64,000 nt of DNA from Coprinellus micaceus (GCA_951394405.1 OX596335.1:2170001-2234000), one strand, 5' to 3'. Shown: positions 35,985 through 50,639, counted from the stretch's first letter. Translations and numbers: made by a program. Notes: generated by a model not told the origin, from the sequence alone.

Positions 35985-36295
35985 ATGGAATTATCGTACC
36001 CCTTCGTTGTGTCCACAGTGTTTCTAAGTCTGTATATAATGCATGTCGAGGAAGCGCCGTCCAGAGGAGTCCACCGCCATTCCTCAACGCCCCACTCAGA
36101 GCGGAGATATTGCCCCCTGAATTCCACGTGGAAAATCGCACAATCACTCAGGTGCTGGGCTTCATCATCGACTTCCAATTCACTCTGACCTTGACGACGA
36201 CGCTCTCTCTTTTCAACGGGTTTGGATAATGACGCTCACACCCCCACGGCCCTCTACATAAGCTTCACTTCAAAGACGAACCGTGGTTACATACG
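35985..36295. other. Short intergenic region
   Basis: About 310 bp holding the 3' UTR of the Ecd-like gene and the promoter of the AP-3 sigma gene. Nothing else is recognised. Confidence 0.4.
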
Positions 36296-37117
36296 ATGAT
36301 CCACGCCGTCCTAATCTGTTGAGTGAACTGGTGCCTTCGTTCGTACTAACAGAGCCTAATTTCTTTCCGGCTTTCAAATATCAGTCAATACCTCTGGGTT
36401 GCCACGATTGGCAAAGTTTTACACGCCTCTTCATCAGTCGGCGGAGACCGTCGTCCAGAAGATCTTCTCACTAATATCAACACGACCCCCGGGCCTATGC
36501 AACTTCCTTGATGCTCCCGAGCTCGAGGCTTTCCTCGGACCCAAGGGCAGCGACCCCGATGAGCGGTGGAGGGTTGTGTACAGGAATTACGCGACTCTAT
36601 ATTTCGTCTTTGTAGTGGACAGCTCCGAGAGCGAGCTAGGAATTCTGGATCTCATTCAGGTGCGCCTGCCAGGTCCGTTGTCGCAAGCCTCTTGATGAAG
36701 CGTCTTGTGCAGGTATTCGTCGAATCACTTGACAGGGCCTTCGAAAACGTTTGTGAACTGGACCTTGTATTCCACTTCGATGAAGTAGGTGGGTTTCGTG
36801 CTGAAATGAGTGATAAATCCTGATGTATTCGACCCAGGTGCACCACATACTGGCCGAGGTTATTCAAGGGGGTCTGGTACTAGAAACAAATGTCGATGAA
36901 ATTGACGCATGCGGTATGTTTTTGTGCCACATTAAATTGCCCAAGGTAGATTATCGTCGCACTTCTAGTTCAACAAGCTGCCAAGGGCAGGAAAGAATCA
37001 TTCGCTTCTGCGAACCCATTATCGCTTGGAGGAGGTGGTCTTAACCCTCGTGGTGGCAACCTGAAGACGCCTTTAGGGTGGCTAACTGGAAAGCTGACGG
37101 GCGTCGGAGCGAGGTGA
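36296..37117 (+). CDS. APS3: AP-3 adaptor complex sigma subunit, 5 exons
   Basis: Small (sigma) subunit of the AP-3 clathrin-type adaptor, which sorts cargo from the Golgi/endosome directly to the vacuole. Exons 36296-36317, 36385-36659, 36713-36784, 36838-36913 and 36969-37117 join in phase to 197 residues. The first coding exon is only 22 nt (MIHAVLI plus one base). Joining it to exon 2 gives the clathrin-adaptor small-chain opening MIHAVLIFNTSGLPRLAKFY. Further hallmarks are YRNYATLYFVFVVDSSESELG, VFVESLDRAFENVCELDLVF, and HHILAEVIQGGLVLETNVDE. A Gly-rich C-terminal extension (LSLGGGGLNPRGG) is typical of sigma-3 rather than sigma-1 or sigma-2, and the length agrees. Confidence 0.94.
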
Positions 37118-38653
37118 TACACAGAGGAAAGACCCTGTCAACTTAGGGATAGTAGCCACTGCTATATTCCAGCCGTTCTATGTATATCGGGGCAGCGAAA
37201 CGATCTTACTGCGGACGATGATATCGCGGAGGATTCTGGGGCTTCCACTGCCCTCAAAGACTTTGACAGATTACAGCCCGTAGCTAGCTGCACAGTTCTC
37301 AATTTCAAGCTGTTCGGAGTCCTAGGTAGCGGCGCGGCCCTGCTACACGCCGATCGCGAGAGCCTTATGGCCTTGAAACCTCCACCTTAAACCCCCTATG
37401 AGGGCGACGCTGGCTACGAGCCCACCAGATGTTTACCTTTCACCAGCAGATCCATTGGCCTATGAAGCAAAAATTGCGACTCTTCCCAAGCAACAAATGG
37501 CCTTGGTACATTACTTACTACGAATGAAGTCGATGTGTTGCGCCGTGAAGTTGGGCGCCGTCCTGATGTGTAACTCCTTGAGCAGATATGATTCTGGCCA
37601 GCGTTTGAGAATGGACGAGGCGAGCGACCATGTTTCTCTTGGTTTATGAGCCTCGTTCAAAGTTAGAGCTATCCCAGTCGAAGTCAGGGAGTTCTATGGA
37701 AGACCGAAAGAGAAAGAGGTGAATCGTGTGACACAGCGGTTCGAGCAGGGACATACTCTTCGGGCAACTCGACAGAAGAAACAACAGGCTCCGCCAGCCT
37801 GAGGAGCCAAAAATTGCACGCCATGTGTTCTTTGTGACCAAAGACTCGCAGGCTGAAAAGCGACGTGACTGAGGTCAAGTCGAACCGTTCTGCCAATAAG
37901 GGCGTGGATTCCCCCAGGCCTGCAGCGTCAAGGTGCATGCGGACTATCCGGAGCTCGTGGGGACAGTTCACAGCGTCGGCCCTGATCCAGATTCCAGAGG
38001 AACAAGCAAGATTGCAAGGTCGCTTCACCACTCACCAAACTTGAGGCCTTCAGTACCCGCAATGTTCGACAGAGGGCGGCCATCCAATGCCGACACACAT
38101 GGGCCACAACCTTCCATGGCATCGTTTCCTTTGCTAAGTAGCAAAAGACCGCTCATGGGCCAGGAAATTTTCGGTCAACGCCAACTTGCACTGGGCATGG
38201 CGCGAGAGTTATAGCGCGTCTTCAAATTCTGGAGCGCTGCAGCACGTCGATGCGACCTTCAACCCAGGCGTGATACGGCTCCTTTCTGAGGTCAAGAGGA
38301 ACCTCTCGAGTTCTCGAGTTTCGGGTGATAAAGCCTCGGTATGGCGGGCGCCAGATGTAAGGGTTCGGGATTCCGTGCCAGTTTCCTCTTTTATTGACAG
38401 TTAGAGTAGTCGTAGAGAAGCCCAAGGGGTTCGAAAGTCGCCGTACCACCGGCTAAGGTTGTCAGCAGGAAGCGGTTCATTTTGGGGTTTCAGTTTGAGG
38501 TGAGGATTAGTAAGCCCATTTGACTGAGATCTGCGAGTTTGAGCCTGTTTGAGCTCTCGTCTCGCGTCCAGTGCCAGTGTCCACATCCTCTTCGCCACGG
38601 TGGGCGCTATCCTTGAAACTGCTGAACGTGAAGTTGATACATCTATTCTATAG
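37118..38653. other. Gene-poor region with possible F-box remnant
   Basis: About 1.5 kb between AP-3 sigma and the F-box gene. Minus-strand frames around 38122-37684 contain WKVVAHVCRHWMAALC, resembling the THVCRHWR segment of Agaricomycete F-box proteins, but the surrounding sequence changes frame and no complete gene can be built. An 83-codon plus-strand frame at 37398-37649 has no recognisable features. Confidence 0.3.
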
Positions 38654-40495
38654 ATGTCGACACTGACTGAAATCAACGCCGACTCTTTCACGGATCTCGA
38701 AACCATACATGCGGCGGTGTACCCCACTTCCTCGTTCACGGCAGCAACCAAGGCTCTGTTCGAAAATGAAGACGGTTCCAATGGAAATATATGCCGCAGT
38801 CAGGTGGAAGCCCGCATCATTGAGCTAGAGAACGAAGTTCGCGTTTTGAAGAGCTACCTGAACACAGCAACCACTACCGGCCGCCTACCTCCCGAAATCC
38901 TCTCTCATGTATTCCTAGAGCTTTCCTCATCATCCCCCGTCGGCAGTTCTACTTCCCAACGGCTATCGTGGATCCGCTTGACCCACGTCTGTCGCCACTG
39001 GCGAGGCGTGGCGCTCAATTGCCCTGCCCTCTGGTCAAATATCAGCATCGCACACGAAGTATGGACAGATCTCATGCTCTCCAGATCAAAGGGAGCGCCG
39101 CTTTCTGTCGACCTCAGTATTCGAGAGACGCAATGTGGCCCACAAGCATTCAAGGCGCTGCTCAGCAGGATATGCTCCCATGACGCTCGCCTTCGTTCTC
39201 TGAGGCTCTGTGTCTCCGAAGGGGACATGCTGTCAGATTTCCCAACAACCGCTCCCAACCTGCAGACGCTCGCACTCACAATCAATCTTGCGTATTCGAC
39301 GAGGGCACAACTCCCTGCGCATGTTCTAGCCGGAGGTGCCCCAGCACTTAAACACTTGGAAGTCGTGGGTTTTGCTCTTCCTTGGAAAGTCATCCCTTCA
39401 GCTCCCAAACTTACGTTCCTCAAACTATTTCAACTCCCCAAAGCCGACAGGTTATCCGCCGAGACTTTGGCCGAGTCCATAAGGCAAATGCCCGCACTTC
39501 AAGACCTCGACATCAAAAACTTTCTTCCCCTCGGCTCACTGGCAGCTCCCATAGACTTGCCCTCCCTTCGATCCCTGACTTCGATGGACGAGCTGCCGCC
39601 TGTGGCCAGCTTCGTGCAATCCTGCACTCCCTTCCAAGCCGAAAGGATAGATTTCCAAATGACCGGTACATTCCCCACCATCGAGGCCATTGGTGCCTTC
39701 TTCGCAAACCTTGCAGACCGATGGAAGAATCCCGCAACAGACAGAACCTGGGCTGAAACAGGGATACAAGCTCTTCACCTCAAGGGCATGGACTCAAACA
39801 ACCGGAAGCTTATCCTAGAAGCTCATTACAGGGCTTATGACCCAAACGGGAAGTTGAAACCAGACCTTCATCTCTCTCTCCCCATGTCAAAAGCTTTGGT
39901 ACCCAAAGTCCTGTCGACCTTCGCAGAAAGCTTCAATCTATCCACTATCCAATGGCTTACCATTGCGTTAAATGACGATTGCCTTGGAAAGTCGTGGAAA
40001 TACATCGCACCGTTGGCGAGCTTGGAAACACTCTACTTCTCGGGTGGGGACACGATCCTAGGGTTCATCTCATCCATGGGGGAGAAGTGGGCCAAGGCTT
40101 TTTTCGCTGCGGCATCTCGCCGCTCCGCTGGACCAAGTAATTCGAGCGGTAGATCCTTGTTCCCTGCACTGACGACAATTAAATGTCGGGATGTGGACTT
40201 CGACTTAGACAGACAGGGACTTGGGGAAGACAACGCCAACGAGCTCGCCAAGCTTTTAAAGCGATGGCCCCACGCACACCCACTCCGCGAACTTCATCTC
40301 GACCTCTGTATGAACTTTACTGCCGAAGACTACGATCACCTTCAAGAAGAGGCTCCGCGATTGACGATCAAGTGGGATGGGGTAGAAGACATCTCGTCCG
40401 ATGCGGAGGAGGATGACGATGAGGATATGTATGATGAATTCATGATGTACCACAACGCGTTTGACGACTATGACTACGACTCTGACTACTTTTAG
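38654..40495 (+). CDS. F-box protein, intronless
   Basis: Single-exon protein of 613 residues from the large Agaricomycete F-box family. Such proteins usually act as substrate receptors of SCF ubiquitin ligases by binding Skp1 through the F-box. A short coiled-coil (VEARIIELENEVRVLKSYL) precedes the F-box at about residues 75-125, with GRLPPEILSHVFLEL, then RLTHVCRHWRGVALNCPALW, the usual pattern. The remainder is a degenerate leucine-rich repeat domain (for example LRELHLDLCMNFTAEDY near the end). The C-terminal tail is strongly acidic and Tyr-rich (DDDEDMYDEF). A decayed copy follows at about 40840-42534. The target is unknown. Tandem duplication of such genes is common in mushrooms. Confidence 0.85.
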   Translation: MSTLTEINADSFTDLETIHAAVYPTSSFTAATKALFENEDGSNGNICRSQVEARIIELENEVRVLKSYLNTATTTGRLPPEILSHVFLELSSSSPVGSSTSQRLSWIRLTHVCRHWRGVALNCPALWSNISIAHEVWTDLMLSRSKGAPLSVDLSIRETQCGPQAFKALLSRICSHDARLRSLRLCVSEGDMLSDFPTTAPNLQTLALTINLAYSTRAQLPAHVLAGGAPALKHLEVVGFALPWKVIPSAPKLTFLKLFQLPKADRLSAETLAESIRQMPALQDLDIKNFLPLGSLAAPIDLPSLRSLTSMDELPPVASFVQSCTPFQAERIDFQMTGTFPTIEAIGAFFANLADRWKNPATDRTWAETGIQALHLKGMDSNNRKLILEAHYRAYDPNGKLKPDLHLSLPMSKALVPKVLSTFAESFNLSTIQWLTIALNDDCLGKSWKYIAPLASLETLYFSGGDTILGFISSMGEKWAKAFFAAASRRSAGPSNSSGRSLFPALTTIKCRDVDFDLDRQGLGEDNANELAKLLKRWPHAHPLRELHLDLCMNFTAEDYDHLQEEAPRLTIKWDGVEDISSDAEEDDDEDMYDEFMMYHNAFDDYDYDSDYF

Positions 40496-40839
40496 TCTTC
40501 CTCTTGTTTATATTGTCATTAGTAATAGCAGCGATGCAGGGAAATGAATTGGAGGCGCTACGGTCCACTAAGTTCTGTGCATGAACAAAAGCACGCTTCC
40601 TTCAGGCCAGCAAACACCGTTTCAGGCTTGCGCCCAAAGGATTCGACTCTGTTCAAACAGTGAAACAGGGGCTGAGTTGGAAGCTCTCGTGATCTCAGGC
40701 TTCTCTTACCTGTTCCTTCCCACCTGCACCCTCCGCCAGGTTGCAAGCTGCGTGTTCACTTTCAGCTCGGTGCCATAGTGAGTATATTCCCCACAGGTCT
40801 GTGATACTGGATAATGACACTCTGCAGATGATTCGACCA

Positions 40840-42534
40840 GGTTCGAGACAGCGGCGCATTCGCAGACCTCGAAACCATTGATGAGGCTTTGTACTCCTCC
40901 TTGCCCGCCTTTTCAGCCACTACCAAGGCCTTTTTTCAGGACGATCTCTCGAACGTTATCAGCCGAAAATAGGTGGAAGAGCGCGTCGGTGCGCTCACGG
41001 ACGAGGTGTGCACACTGAGGAGTTGCTTGAACACAGCGACGCCTGCATGATGCCTACCCCCTGAAATCCTATCCCGCATCTCCCTCCAACTTCGGTCTGA
41101 AATACAGGCTCGCGAATATTCCTCCAGGCGGGTGTTATGGATTTCCTTGACACATGTTTGTCGCCACTGGCGCGCTGTTGCCCTCAGCTGCCCAGCATTA
41201 TGATCCAATCTCGCGGTTGTGCACAACGAAGAGTGGGTCGACCTTCAACGATCGAGAGAGGCGCCCCTTTCGGTGGATTTGGCCGATATCTCTCAGAACC
41301 CTTCAGGGTGCTCCTCAGCAACATTTTCGCACACTCTAATCGACTGTGCTTTCTCATATCCTACTTACACTGCGCTCCAGGGGATCCAAATTTACAGCTT
41401 CCAGCACAAGTTCTACGGGAAGGAGCCCCGAACTTGTGGCACCTCACGGCCACAGGTTTCATGATCCCCTGGATGACTATTCCTTGGACTCCGAAACCGG
41501 CCTGAAACTAGAACAGCCGTCCTCGACGAAGACTCGAATGTCCGCTGAATCGTTGGGGGAGCCCGTTTCGCAGATGGCAAGGCTCGAAACTCTTCACATC
41601 TCAAACTGTCTGTCAAATGGCCTTCTTGCCTCCTCGACCCGATCCACCATCCTCTCTCACATCCAATCCTTAGTCTTGGAGGATAGCATAGCATCTCTGG
41701 TTGCCTTTTTTCAATCGTGTACATCCTTCCATGCCGAACGCGTCACCCTCGCCACCCCAATCATTGAATCCATCAGCGCCTACTTTGCAAGGCAGATGCC
41801 GGACACAAACCGGGATGCAAGGTCTCGTTCTCAAGGGGCTTCACTTCAAAGAGCGGCAACGAACAAACAATCGAGCGTTCTGGCTGGATGCATGGTGCCG
41901 CCCGTTCGACCCCAAGTCAAAAACGAAACCAGACCTTCCAGTTTCCCTTTCTCTCTCGGGGTCCTTGGCGCCTCGTATTCTGTTGAGCTTTTCGCAAACA
42001 TTCAACATGTCCCTCTCCAGTGGCTAACGGTGGAGGTCAGCGACTGTTATTGCCTTGAGGTGGCATGAAGAGACGGCATCGCCCCCTTGCCAAATCTGGC
42101 TACTATCAAATTCTTGGAGGGGACATCCTGGGATTTACTTTGGCTATGGAAAACCCCTGGGCTGCCACCGCGGAACCCATGGTCAGGAGCGCTCCAACCT
42201 CTTCACTGTCAGCATTCGAAAATATTGGGCACGCCCCATTCTTCCCTGCACTATCAACCATCATATTGCGGGAGGTGGATTTCAACCCCAATTGAAATGG
42301 GGAAGCACGGGAGTACGCCGCCCAATTCGCCTTGGTTCTGAAGCGCTGGCCGAAGACCACCCTCTTCGAGAGCTCCATATTGAGTCTTGCACAAACTTCA
42401 TCGAGGATGATCTTGACATCCTCGTACGGTATGTGCCGGATGTGACCACCAAATGGGACGGTGTGGAAGACGAACAGGAGTACATGGACGAATGTGATAT
42501 GTATCCCGTCCACGAGTTATACGATGGCTATTGA
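40840..42534 (+). pseudogene. Decayed tandem copy of the F-box gene
   Basis: Frame fragments follow the same order as the gene at 38654-40495: FADLETIDEALYSSLPAFSA, VEERVGALTDEVCTLRSCLN, LPPEILSRI, then VCRHWRAVALSCPAL in the F-box. Later fragments are LVAFFQSCTSFHAERVTL and, at the end, HPLRELHIESCTNFIEDDLD with TKWDGVEDEQEYMDECDMY. It is broken by an in-frame TAG at 40970-40972, a TGA at 41048-41050 (26 codons apart in one frame) and several frameshifts (for example between frames 41346-42068 and 42055-42534). No functional product is expected. The copy is ordered and nearly full length, which supports tandem duplication followed by loss. Confidence 0.8.
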
Positions 42535-42872
42535 TGGCCGGAGCCCGCTCAACGTCAACCACCATCTGCTCAACCACTACGAGGGCCCCATTTCAAGGGC
42601 CCATAAAAGCCAAATTGTGGGCTCTTCAATGCGTTCGAATGGAAGGAGGAGGAGGAAAAGAGCGGGATCTTCGAGTCGAGAAGCAGTGAACATGAAAATA
42701 GGCTGACAGATGTATTGTTTTCTGGAAAACGTGGGTGGGTACTACACAGGCATGCGGATGATACAAAGACGTGGAATGGGGATCTGGTTTTGAAACATGA
42801 GAGTCGGGAAGGCTTCATGAGGGCTCACAGGTCGCGGTGTTTCCGAAGTGAAGGGGGTGCAGCCAGACATGC
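42535..42872. other. Intergenic region, nothing recognised
   Basis: About 340 bp between the F-box pseudogene and the 3' end of the CSN6 gene. It should contain the CSN6 3' UTR. No other feature is recognised. Confidence 0.35.
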
Positions 42873-44319
42873 TTAGCCGTGCATGCGGTCGCCCCAATCG
42901 GGCATGCCACCCTGTCGGCCGCCCATCCTTCGACGAGTTCCACGGTCCTCGCGACTGGCAGTCAGGACAAGGTGCTTATCGACGAGCTGGATAGACGAAG
43001 CGTAAGTCGATGGACCAGGAGTGGCATAGTATGAACACCTTACGTCGTTGAGAATATTCGTCGACTTGGTGAGGCTGGAGAGGAAGGCCGTGAGTTGGAC
43101 ATCTTCGTATTCCTGCAACATACCCGTTAGCAAGCTAACATGAATGAGGGGACCCCAAGGGAGCATACCGTCTCGAACTCCTCGCGGAACGCCTTGTTCT
43201 CGGAGGCAGGTAGAGATGCGACAAGTGCTGCAAGGGATCGTAGGATGTCGTGGTCCTTCTTTGCGGTTCCTGAAAATCCCCGTCAGTCGCTTTGCCAAAG
43301 GCCTCGAGCGAAAGCCACCCGTACCTGCGACGACATCAGCAACGTACTTGACTAAAAGCAAAATACGTTCGTGGAGCATGGCCACTGCGGATCGCTGTGT
43401 CTGCAGATGCGATTCCACTATCCATGTCCAGGTACCCGTCGGTTGAGCATACGTTGACAGGGGTGAATCAAACGAAGGAACGCACAGCTTGTTCCGCTTC
43501 CACCGCCTCGTGCCGTCCAATCCACAGCAATACGCTCTGCCTCACCCGTCTCGACGTTGTAAGGGACCTCGATAAAGACAGATCGCGACGCTCTGTCCTT
43601 GATCTCGACAGTGGGCTCGTATGCTTTGAAAGGCAGGCTTTGAGAGTTGATGTCGCCGCCAATAGGCGCAACTGGGGGTTGGAGGACGAGGAGGAGCGGT
43701 GTGGAGGAGTATGCTGTGAACTAGTCGCCCGAGTCGATTTAGCACACCGAGTCGACACTCGAGAATACAGAAAAAAAACGCACCTGTTCATGAAGCGCAA
43801 TGTGCCGTGCTGTCGGCTTGGGAGCTACGGTGTACCAACCAATGAACTCTAGTGAAGGGAAGACCTGTTTATCTGATCATGCTGTGGATGAGCATACTGT
43901 CAAGATCGATGGCGAGCGAGAGGGTCTAAGCGCACATTGATCTCGTCGGGAAATGAGGAATCCGTGGTCGACGCTGTCGGCATCGCCCTCGGTCGCCAGT
44001 TCGAATGTGTTTACGATCTCGACCTCTCGTCCATTCTGCGTTCCAAGGAGAGCGCCCAGCACTATGATGTCGAGCCGTTAAGCATATCGAGAGGCGCAGA
44101 CACCTTTCACTGCGTACCAAAAGGACTCGGGTCGTTCTTCTGGAGCTTTAGCCGCGTCAAGTGCTCTGAAACGTTGAGGATGGGCAGGGGGTGGCTGAAA
44201 GAGCGTCAATGAGATGGGGAAGCGGAGTGCGATGGCTCATACAGTGCAAGAGACAATCCCGATGTCGTGGAGGAGGCGGGGAGGACGACAGAGATCTCGT
44301 CGGTGTCCATAGCGCTCAT
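42873..44319 (-). CDS. CSN6: COP9 signalosome subunit 6 (MPN domain), multi-exon
   Basis: CSN6 is the catalytically inactive MPN-domain partner of CSN5 in the COP9 signalosome, which removes Nedd8 from cullins. The gene runs from ATG 44319 to TAA 42875-42873 on the minus strand. After MSAMDTDEISVVLPASS, exon joins give TTSGLSLALHPLPILNVSEH, LTRLKLQKNDPSPF, and VLGALLGTQNGREVEIVNTF. Then come ISRRDQYKQVFPSLEFIGWY, TVAPKPTARHIALHEQ, and the C-terminal helices (RSAVAMLHERILLLVKYVAD, LTAFLSSLTKSTNILNDL). A poorly conserved Gly/Arg-rich tail ends MPDWGDRMHG. The catalytic JAMM histidine pair of CSN5 is absent, as expected for CSN6. Exon junctions in the C-terminal third were only partly resolved. 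Confidence 0.9.
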
Positions 44320-44390
44320 GGTTGGGAAAAGGGTGAGGTCAAGGTCGCGATTATTGATAATTGGACGCGTATCAAATCAATTAGCAAGGC

Positions 44391-44396
44391 AAAAAA
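44391..44396 (-). terminator. RNA polymerase III T-run after tRNA-Thr
   Basis: On the minus strand the tRNA 3' end is followed after four bases by six consecutive T residues, the standard Pol III termination signal. Confidence 0.7.
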
Positions 44397-44400
44397 GAAT

Positions 44401-44472
44401 TCCTTCTAGCCGACTCGAACGACTGACCTCGTCATTACTAGTGACGCGCTCTACCAACTGAGCTAAGAAGGA
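44401..44472 (-). tRNA. tRNA-Thr (anticodon AGU), intronless
   Basis: The 72-nt minus-strand sequence folds into a full cloverleaf. The acceptor stem is TCCTTCT/AGAAGGA. The D arm is AGCTCAGTTGGTAGAGC with box A. The anticodon stem is CGTCA/TGACG around loop CTAGTAA, so the anticodon is AGT (AGU, read as IGU after editing). The T arm has loop TTCGAGT (box B). A T-run terminator follows. It lies between the divergent CSN6 and MCM5 genes. Confidence 0.93.
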
Positions 44473-44601
44473 CCTCTCCTCTAGTTTGCCGACGCAGCCA
44501 AGTCACGCGTCCGGGCCAAACGCGACACGACCGGCCCTAAAGCCTAATCACGCCACGTTTCGTCTTGCACCTCGACCACATCCTTCTCCCTCTTCCTCAA
44601 C

Positions 44602-47116
<2,515 letters not shown>

Positions 47117-49128
47117 TCGCGGCCTCCGTCTCTAACCAATCTCTCTCCGTCTTCCTCGCTGTCGATCTATTATCTCGCATTAATGTTGTTGTCCTATGAT
47201 GTATAGTAATGATACCCCTTCCCCCCACTGCGCAGAGCATCGACTAAAAGAAATTACGGTAGATTTGGACGGCGCACCGATTCAGAGTCGAGAATAAATG
47301 TGGAAACAGAGGGAAGGTGTGAGGGGAAGGCTACGAATAGTAGCGGGAAAACGATACTGGAGGGAGATCACAGGGCCAAGCGCCAGAATCCACGACACGT
47401 TCGAACCGGGACTGGCAGGAACGGTACAGCTCAATGGACGAGGCAGCTGCCTCTAGCTAAAGGTGGTGTCAGAGATACCTTTCGGGTTTCAATGAAAGGC
47501 AGGAACTTACAGAGTTCTCATATCCACCACCTATTTCCCTACCCAGGAACCACCGCACCAAGGTCGACAAATCAACTATAAACCTGCTCTTTAGACGCTT
47601 CCGAAGCGGTCGGTATAGGGCCATGTCTCGAGTGTCGATAGCAGGGTGAGTGAGGCCTATCGCCTACCAACGGAGCCAAGTAAACATTGGTCATCTAGTC
47701 TGCTCGAGAGAGAGAGAGAGGCGAGAGACTTACGGAGAGAAAGTCCCATATTCGGTGGCCAACTATGATGTTACCTTGGATGGACTTGGACACCGTGTCT
47801 TGTACCTGGGAGAATGACGGGGCTGGAGGAAAGCTGGTGAGCACTCGACCGTAAGTCTGGGCCGATTACTTCTACATACCAGTTTGGAGATGCGTGTGGT
47901 TCAGGCCTGTGCATGAAGAACGGTAGTCTGTGACATGGTAACTGACACGCGTGGGTCAGCTCCGTGGTGAGTAAGAGGACTGGTCTGGGCCTACGTGGGT
48001 CGAACATATGTATCCAAGATGGTGTAGCCGTTAGGATCCGTCAACGTGACGCGCCTGGAAAGGGGAAGGGTTAATGAAGGCGATATCTAAACCGAGAGAG
48101 GATAACACACGCGACCATGGGTATATTCCGCTGTCCATAACGCGTTGTGGTCGTTCCGATGGACACCACTACACAGCTGACACCGATGATCCTAATGAGA
48201 ATCGGTAAGCCCTCGAGACAAGACGGAACGAACGCAATGGGATGCTCACTGTCGGGTGGTGGACTGCATTGAAGACGACGACGCCCTGCTGTAACCCCCA
48301 TTCCAAGCGCCCGAACTATGGACTGTCGAACTAGAGTCATAGCTCCGGTGCCAGTAAGAGTGAGTGGGTGTTGGACGGTCCTGATAGGTCAAGAAGTGCT
48401 GGTGTCGCGTTTGTCCGTCGCATTGGTACATGAGATACGCGCCGGGCTCAGAACCCAGACGAAACTCTCATCGAGGTACTGGGAGGGAATGATCTGCAGA
48501 CATTCCCAACCGACCTTAAGGACCTTTAAATCTCACCGTCAGAGGACCTGTGGTATCAGAATTGCTTCCCAAAGACTACAGTCAGCGCAGAGCAAAAATT
48601 GTCCAATCAATGTACGAGTATGCCCTGACGTGCCGTCGACCTTTCGAAAGCAATGCCCGGACCGCATTGGTTTTATTCAGGAACTGTGGAATCGATGGGC
48701 CATTTTGACGACTGGCGGTGGCTTAAGTTCGAAGCGATCACGATGGGATGATTGAGGAGGTGAAGGAGATGGGTCTTGAGATTGTGGAAGAGTCATCAGA
48801 GATCCCATTTGGGTTGTGCCGCCTGGAAGGAAGACGTAAGAAGAGTCCAACTTCTTCGCGCGTTGATTCCACCTGCGCGGTTAAGCAAGGGTACACACAC
48901 TTTTGGCTGCCTACCTCGATGCATCGAAATCAGGTTGTCAAGACGAAAATCTCAGCTTCTGGCGTTCGTCGCGAGCTTCACAGTACTCCTGCCCGCGTTG
49001 TAAGATTATAAGATTCAGCATGTTGTACATTCGATATCCGTGAAGTTTGTATTATTCGCTGCACACCCTCCGTCAATTTAGAGGCAGTTTTATTGGTTCA
49101 AAGGAAAGGCTTACAGTTGCCCGAAATT
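47117..49128. other. 2-kb region between the 3' ends of MCM5 and biotin synthase
   Basis: The two neighbouring genes converge here. Open frames of up to 145 codons occur (for example 48318-48755) with no recognisable domains or splice partners. A short (GA)n microsatellite lies at about 47706-47720. No gene is called. Confidence 0.4.
47706..47720. repeat. (GA)n microsatellite
   Basis: A run of about seven GA dinucleotides in otherwise unremarkable intergenic DNA. Confidence 0.7.
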
Positions 49129-50639
49129 TTAAGCCGCCTCCACCTTTGGAGATTCAGCTTTCGGAGACTCAGGAACGACCTCGAGGCGAGATCCCTCTTT
49201 CGTTGCAACACTTGATTGCTCAAAGCTACGCATGCCTGCAAGCCCCCATCGGTCCATCATTGCCTTATCCTCGTCCCACGGAGAGCCTGACCCCACATAA
49301 ACCGGTATCCTTTAGGAGAAAAAGCCAATCCAACTCACAAGGGGTGGTCAACATCTGTTCACCGGTGAAAACAGCATTGGCCCCTGCCATAAAGCACATA
49401 ACTTGTTCAGCTTCGGAAAGAGTTTGCCGTCCGGCTGCGAGGCGAATGATAGTCGAAGGCATCGTTATACGGGCGGTAGCAATGGTGCGAAGTAAGGTAT
49501 GGTGGGCAACGCGCTATGAACATCTGTCAGATCTGCTGTTGAGTCGAACCCGAAAGCTCATTACCTCGTTCTTCTCGAGGGGAGTACCCTCAATCGGCAC
49601 CAAAGCGTTCACTGGGAACGATTCAGGGTGTTCCGGCATGCTGCACACTGATGAGAATTCATATAAATGGGAAAATTGGAACCTACTTGGAGACTTCATA
49701 GATGAGGCCAACACGGTCAGAGTCAGCTTCACCCAAACCGAGAATGCCTCCAGAACAGACGCTGATACCGGCATCCCTGACCGCCTCGATCGTACCCAGC
49801 CTATCATCATAAGAACGGGTAGTTATGACCTAGTAACTTTCAATGCTTCGCACCCTGTGGTAGTGAGGATAAGGGACGCGAACCTTGGGGTAGAATTCGC
49901 GGGAGGTGTCGAGATTGTGGTTGTAAGCTGTCAAACCTCTGCACCAGAAACAAAGTCAATGTCACCGTTCAGGAACCTCAAGGTGTAAGGCCACTTACGC
50001 CTCCTTCAGTTGACGCGCTTGTTCAGGTGACAGCATTCCGAGGGTGGTGCAGACTTCCATGCCCATACCGCGGACCTCGCGGACCATGGTGAGAATCCTC
50101 TCGAAGCCCCGCTTGCGGCCAGCCAGATCTCTCCAAGCAGCACCCATGCAGAATCTGGTGCTCCCGTTTTCCTTCGCTTTACGGGCCGCCTCGAGGACGG
50201 GTTCGATATCGACCAATCGGGAAGCTTTGGTTGGTGTTGAGTATCTGGATGATTGCGAACAATAGGAACCTGGTAATGATTAGCGTCTTCCGTAACTTCT
50301 TCCAAGCGCTGGGTGGTTATCTCACAATCTTCCGTGCAGCCTCCAGCTATATGCGTTTGAAGATAACAAATCAGCGCGAGGGGATTGGAAGGGAGATCGA
50401 GGCCCCGTACTCTTGATGTTCATCAGGGTGCATAGCTGGATTTTGCTGGGATCATGGTGCAGCCTATGAACCGAAGCAGCGCGGAAGACCAGGTCCATGA
50501 GGGGGCTATCATAGACGGTCTGGATTTCGTCCCTTTTGTAGCGGATGATGGTAGGGGTAGGCGCCGATCCCGAGCTCGCTGCGTGGGTCGCCAGAGCCCG
50601 CGATAACTGAATCTGTCGTGGTTTGAGTGTCCTGAACAT
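49129..50639 (-). CDS. BIO2: Biotin synthase (radical SAM), mitochondrial, multi-exon
   Basis: Biotin synthase inserts sulfur into dethiobiotin in the last step of biotin synthesis. It is a radical-SAM enzyme with a [4Fe-4S] and an auxiliary [2Fe-2S] cluster. The gene runs on the minus strand from ATG 50639 to TAA 49131-49129. The N-terminus ([20 protein letters not shown]) is Arg-rich, lacks acid residues and fits a mitochondrial presequence. The SAM-cluster motif C-x3-C-x2-C is assembled across an intron: GGCTEDC then [12 protein letters not shown]. Later motifs are [40 protein letters not shown], and [12 protein letters not shown]. Then come [32 protein letters not shown] and [17 protein letters not shown] short Lys/Glu-rich extension follows. 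A 313-codon plus-strand frame across the 3' half is only its antisense shadow. Confidence 0.93.

Noticed and set aside
49047..49988. A 313-codon plus-strand open frame
   Set aside because: It lies antisense to the C-terminal exons of biotin synthase, whose motifs are unmistakable on the minus strand, and has no domain of its own.
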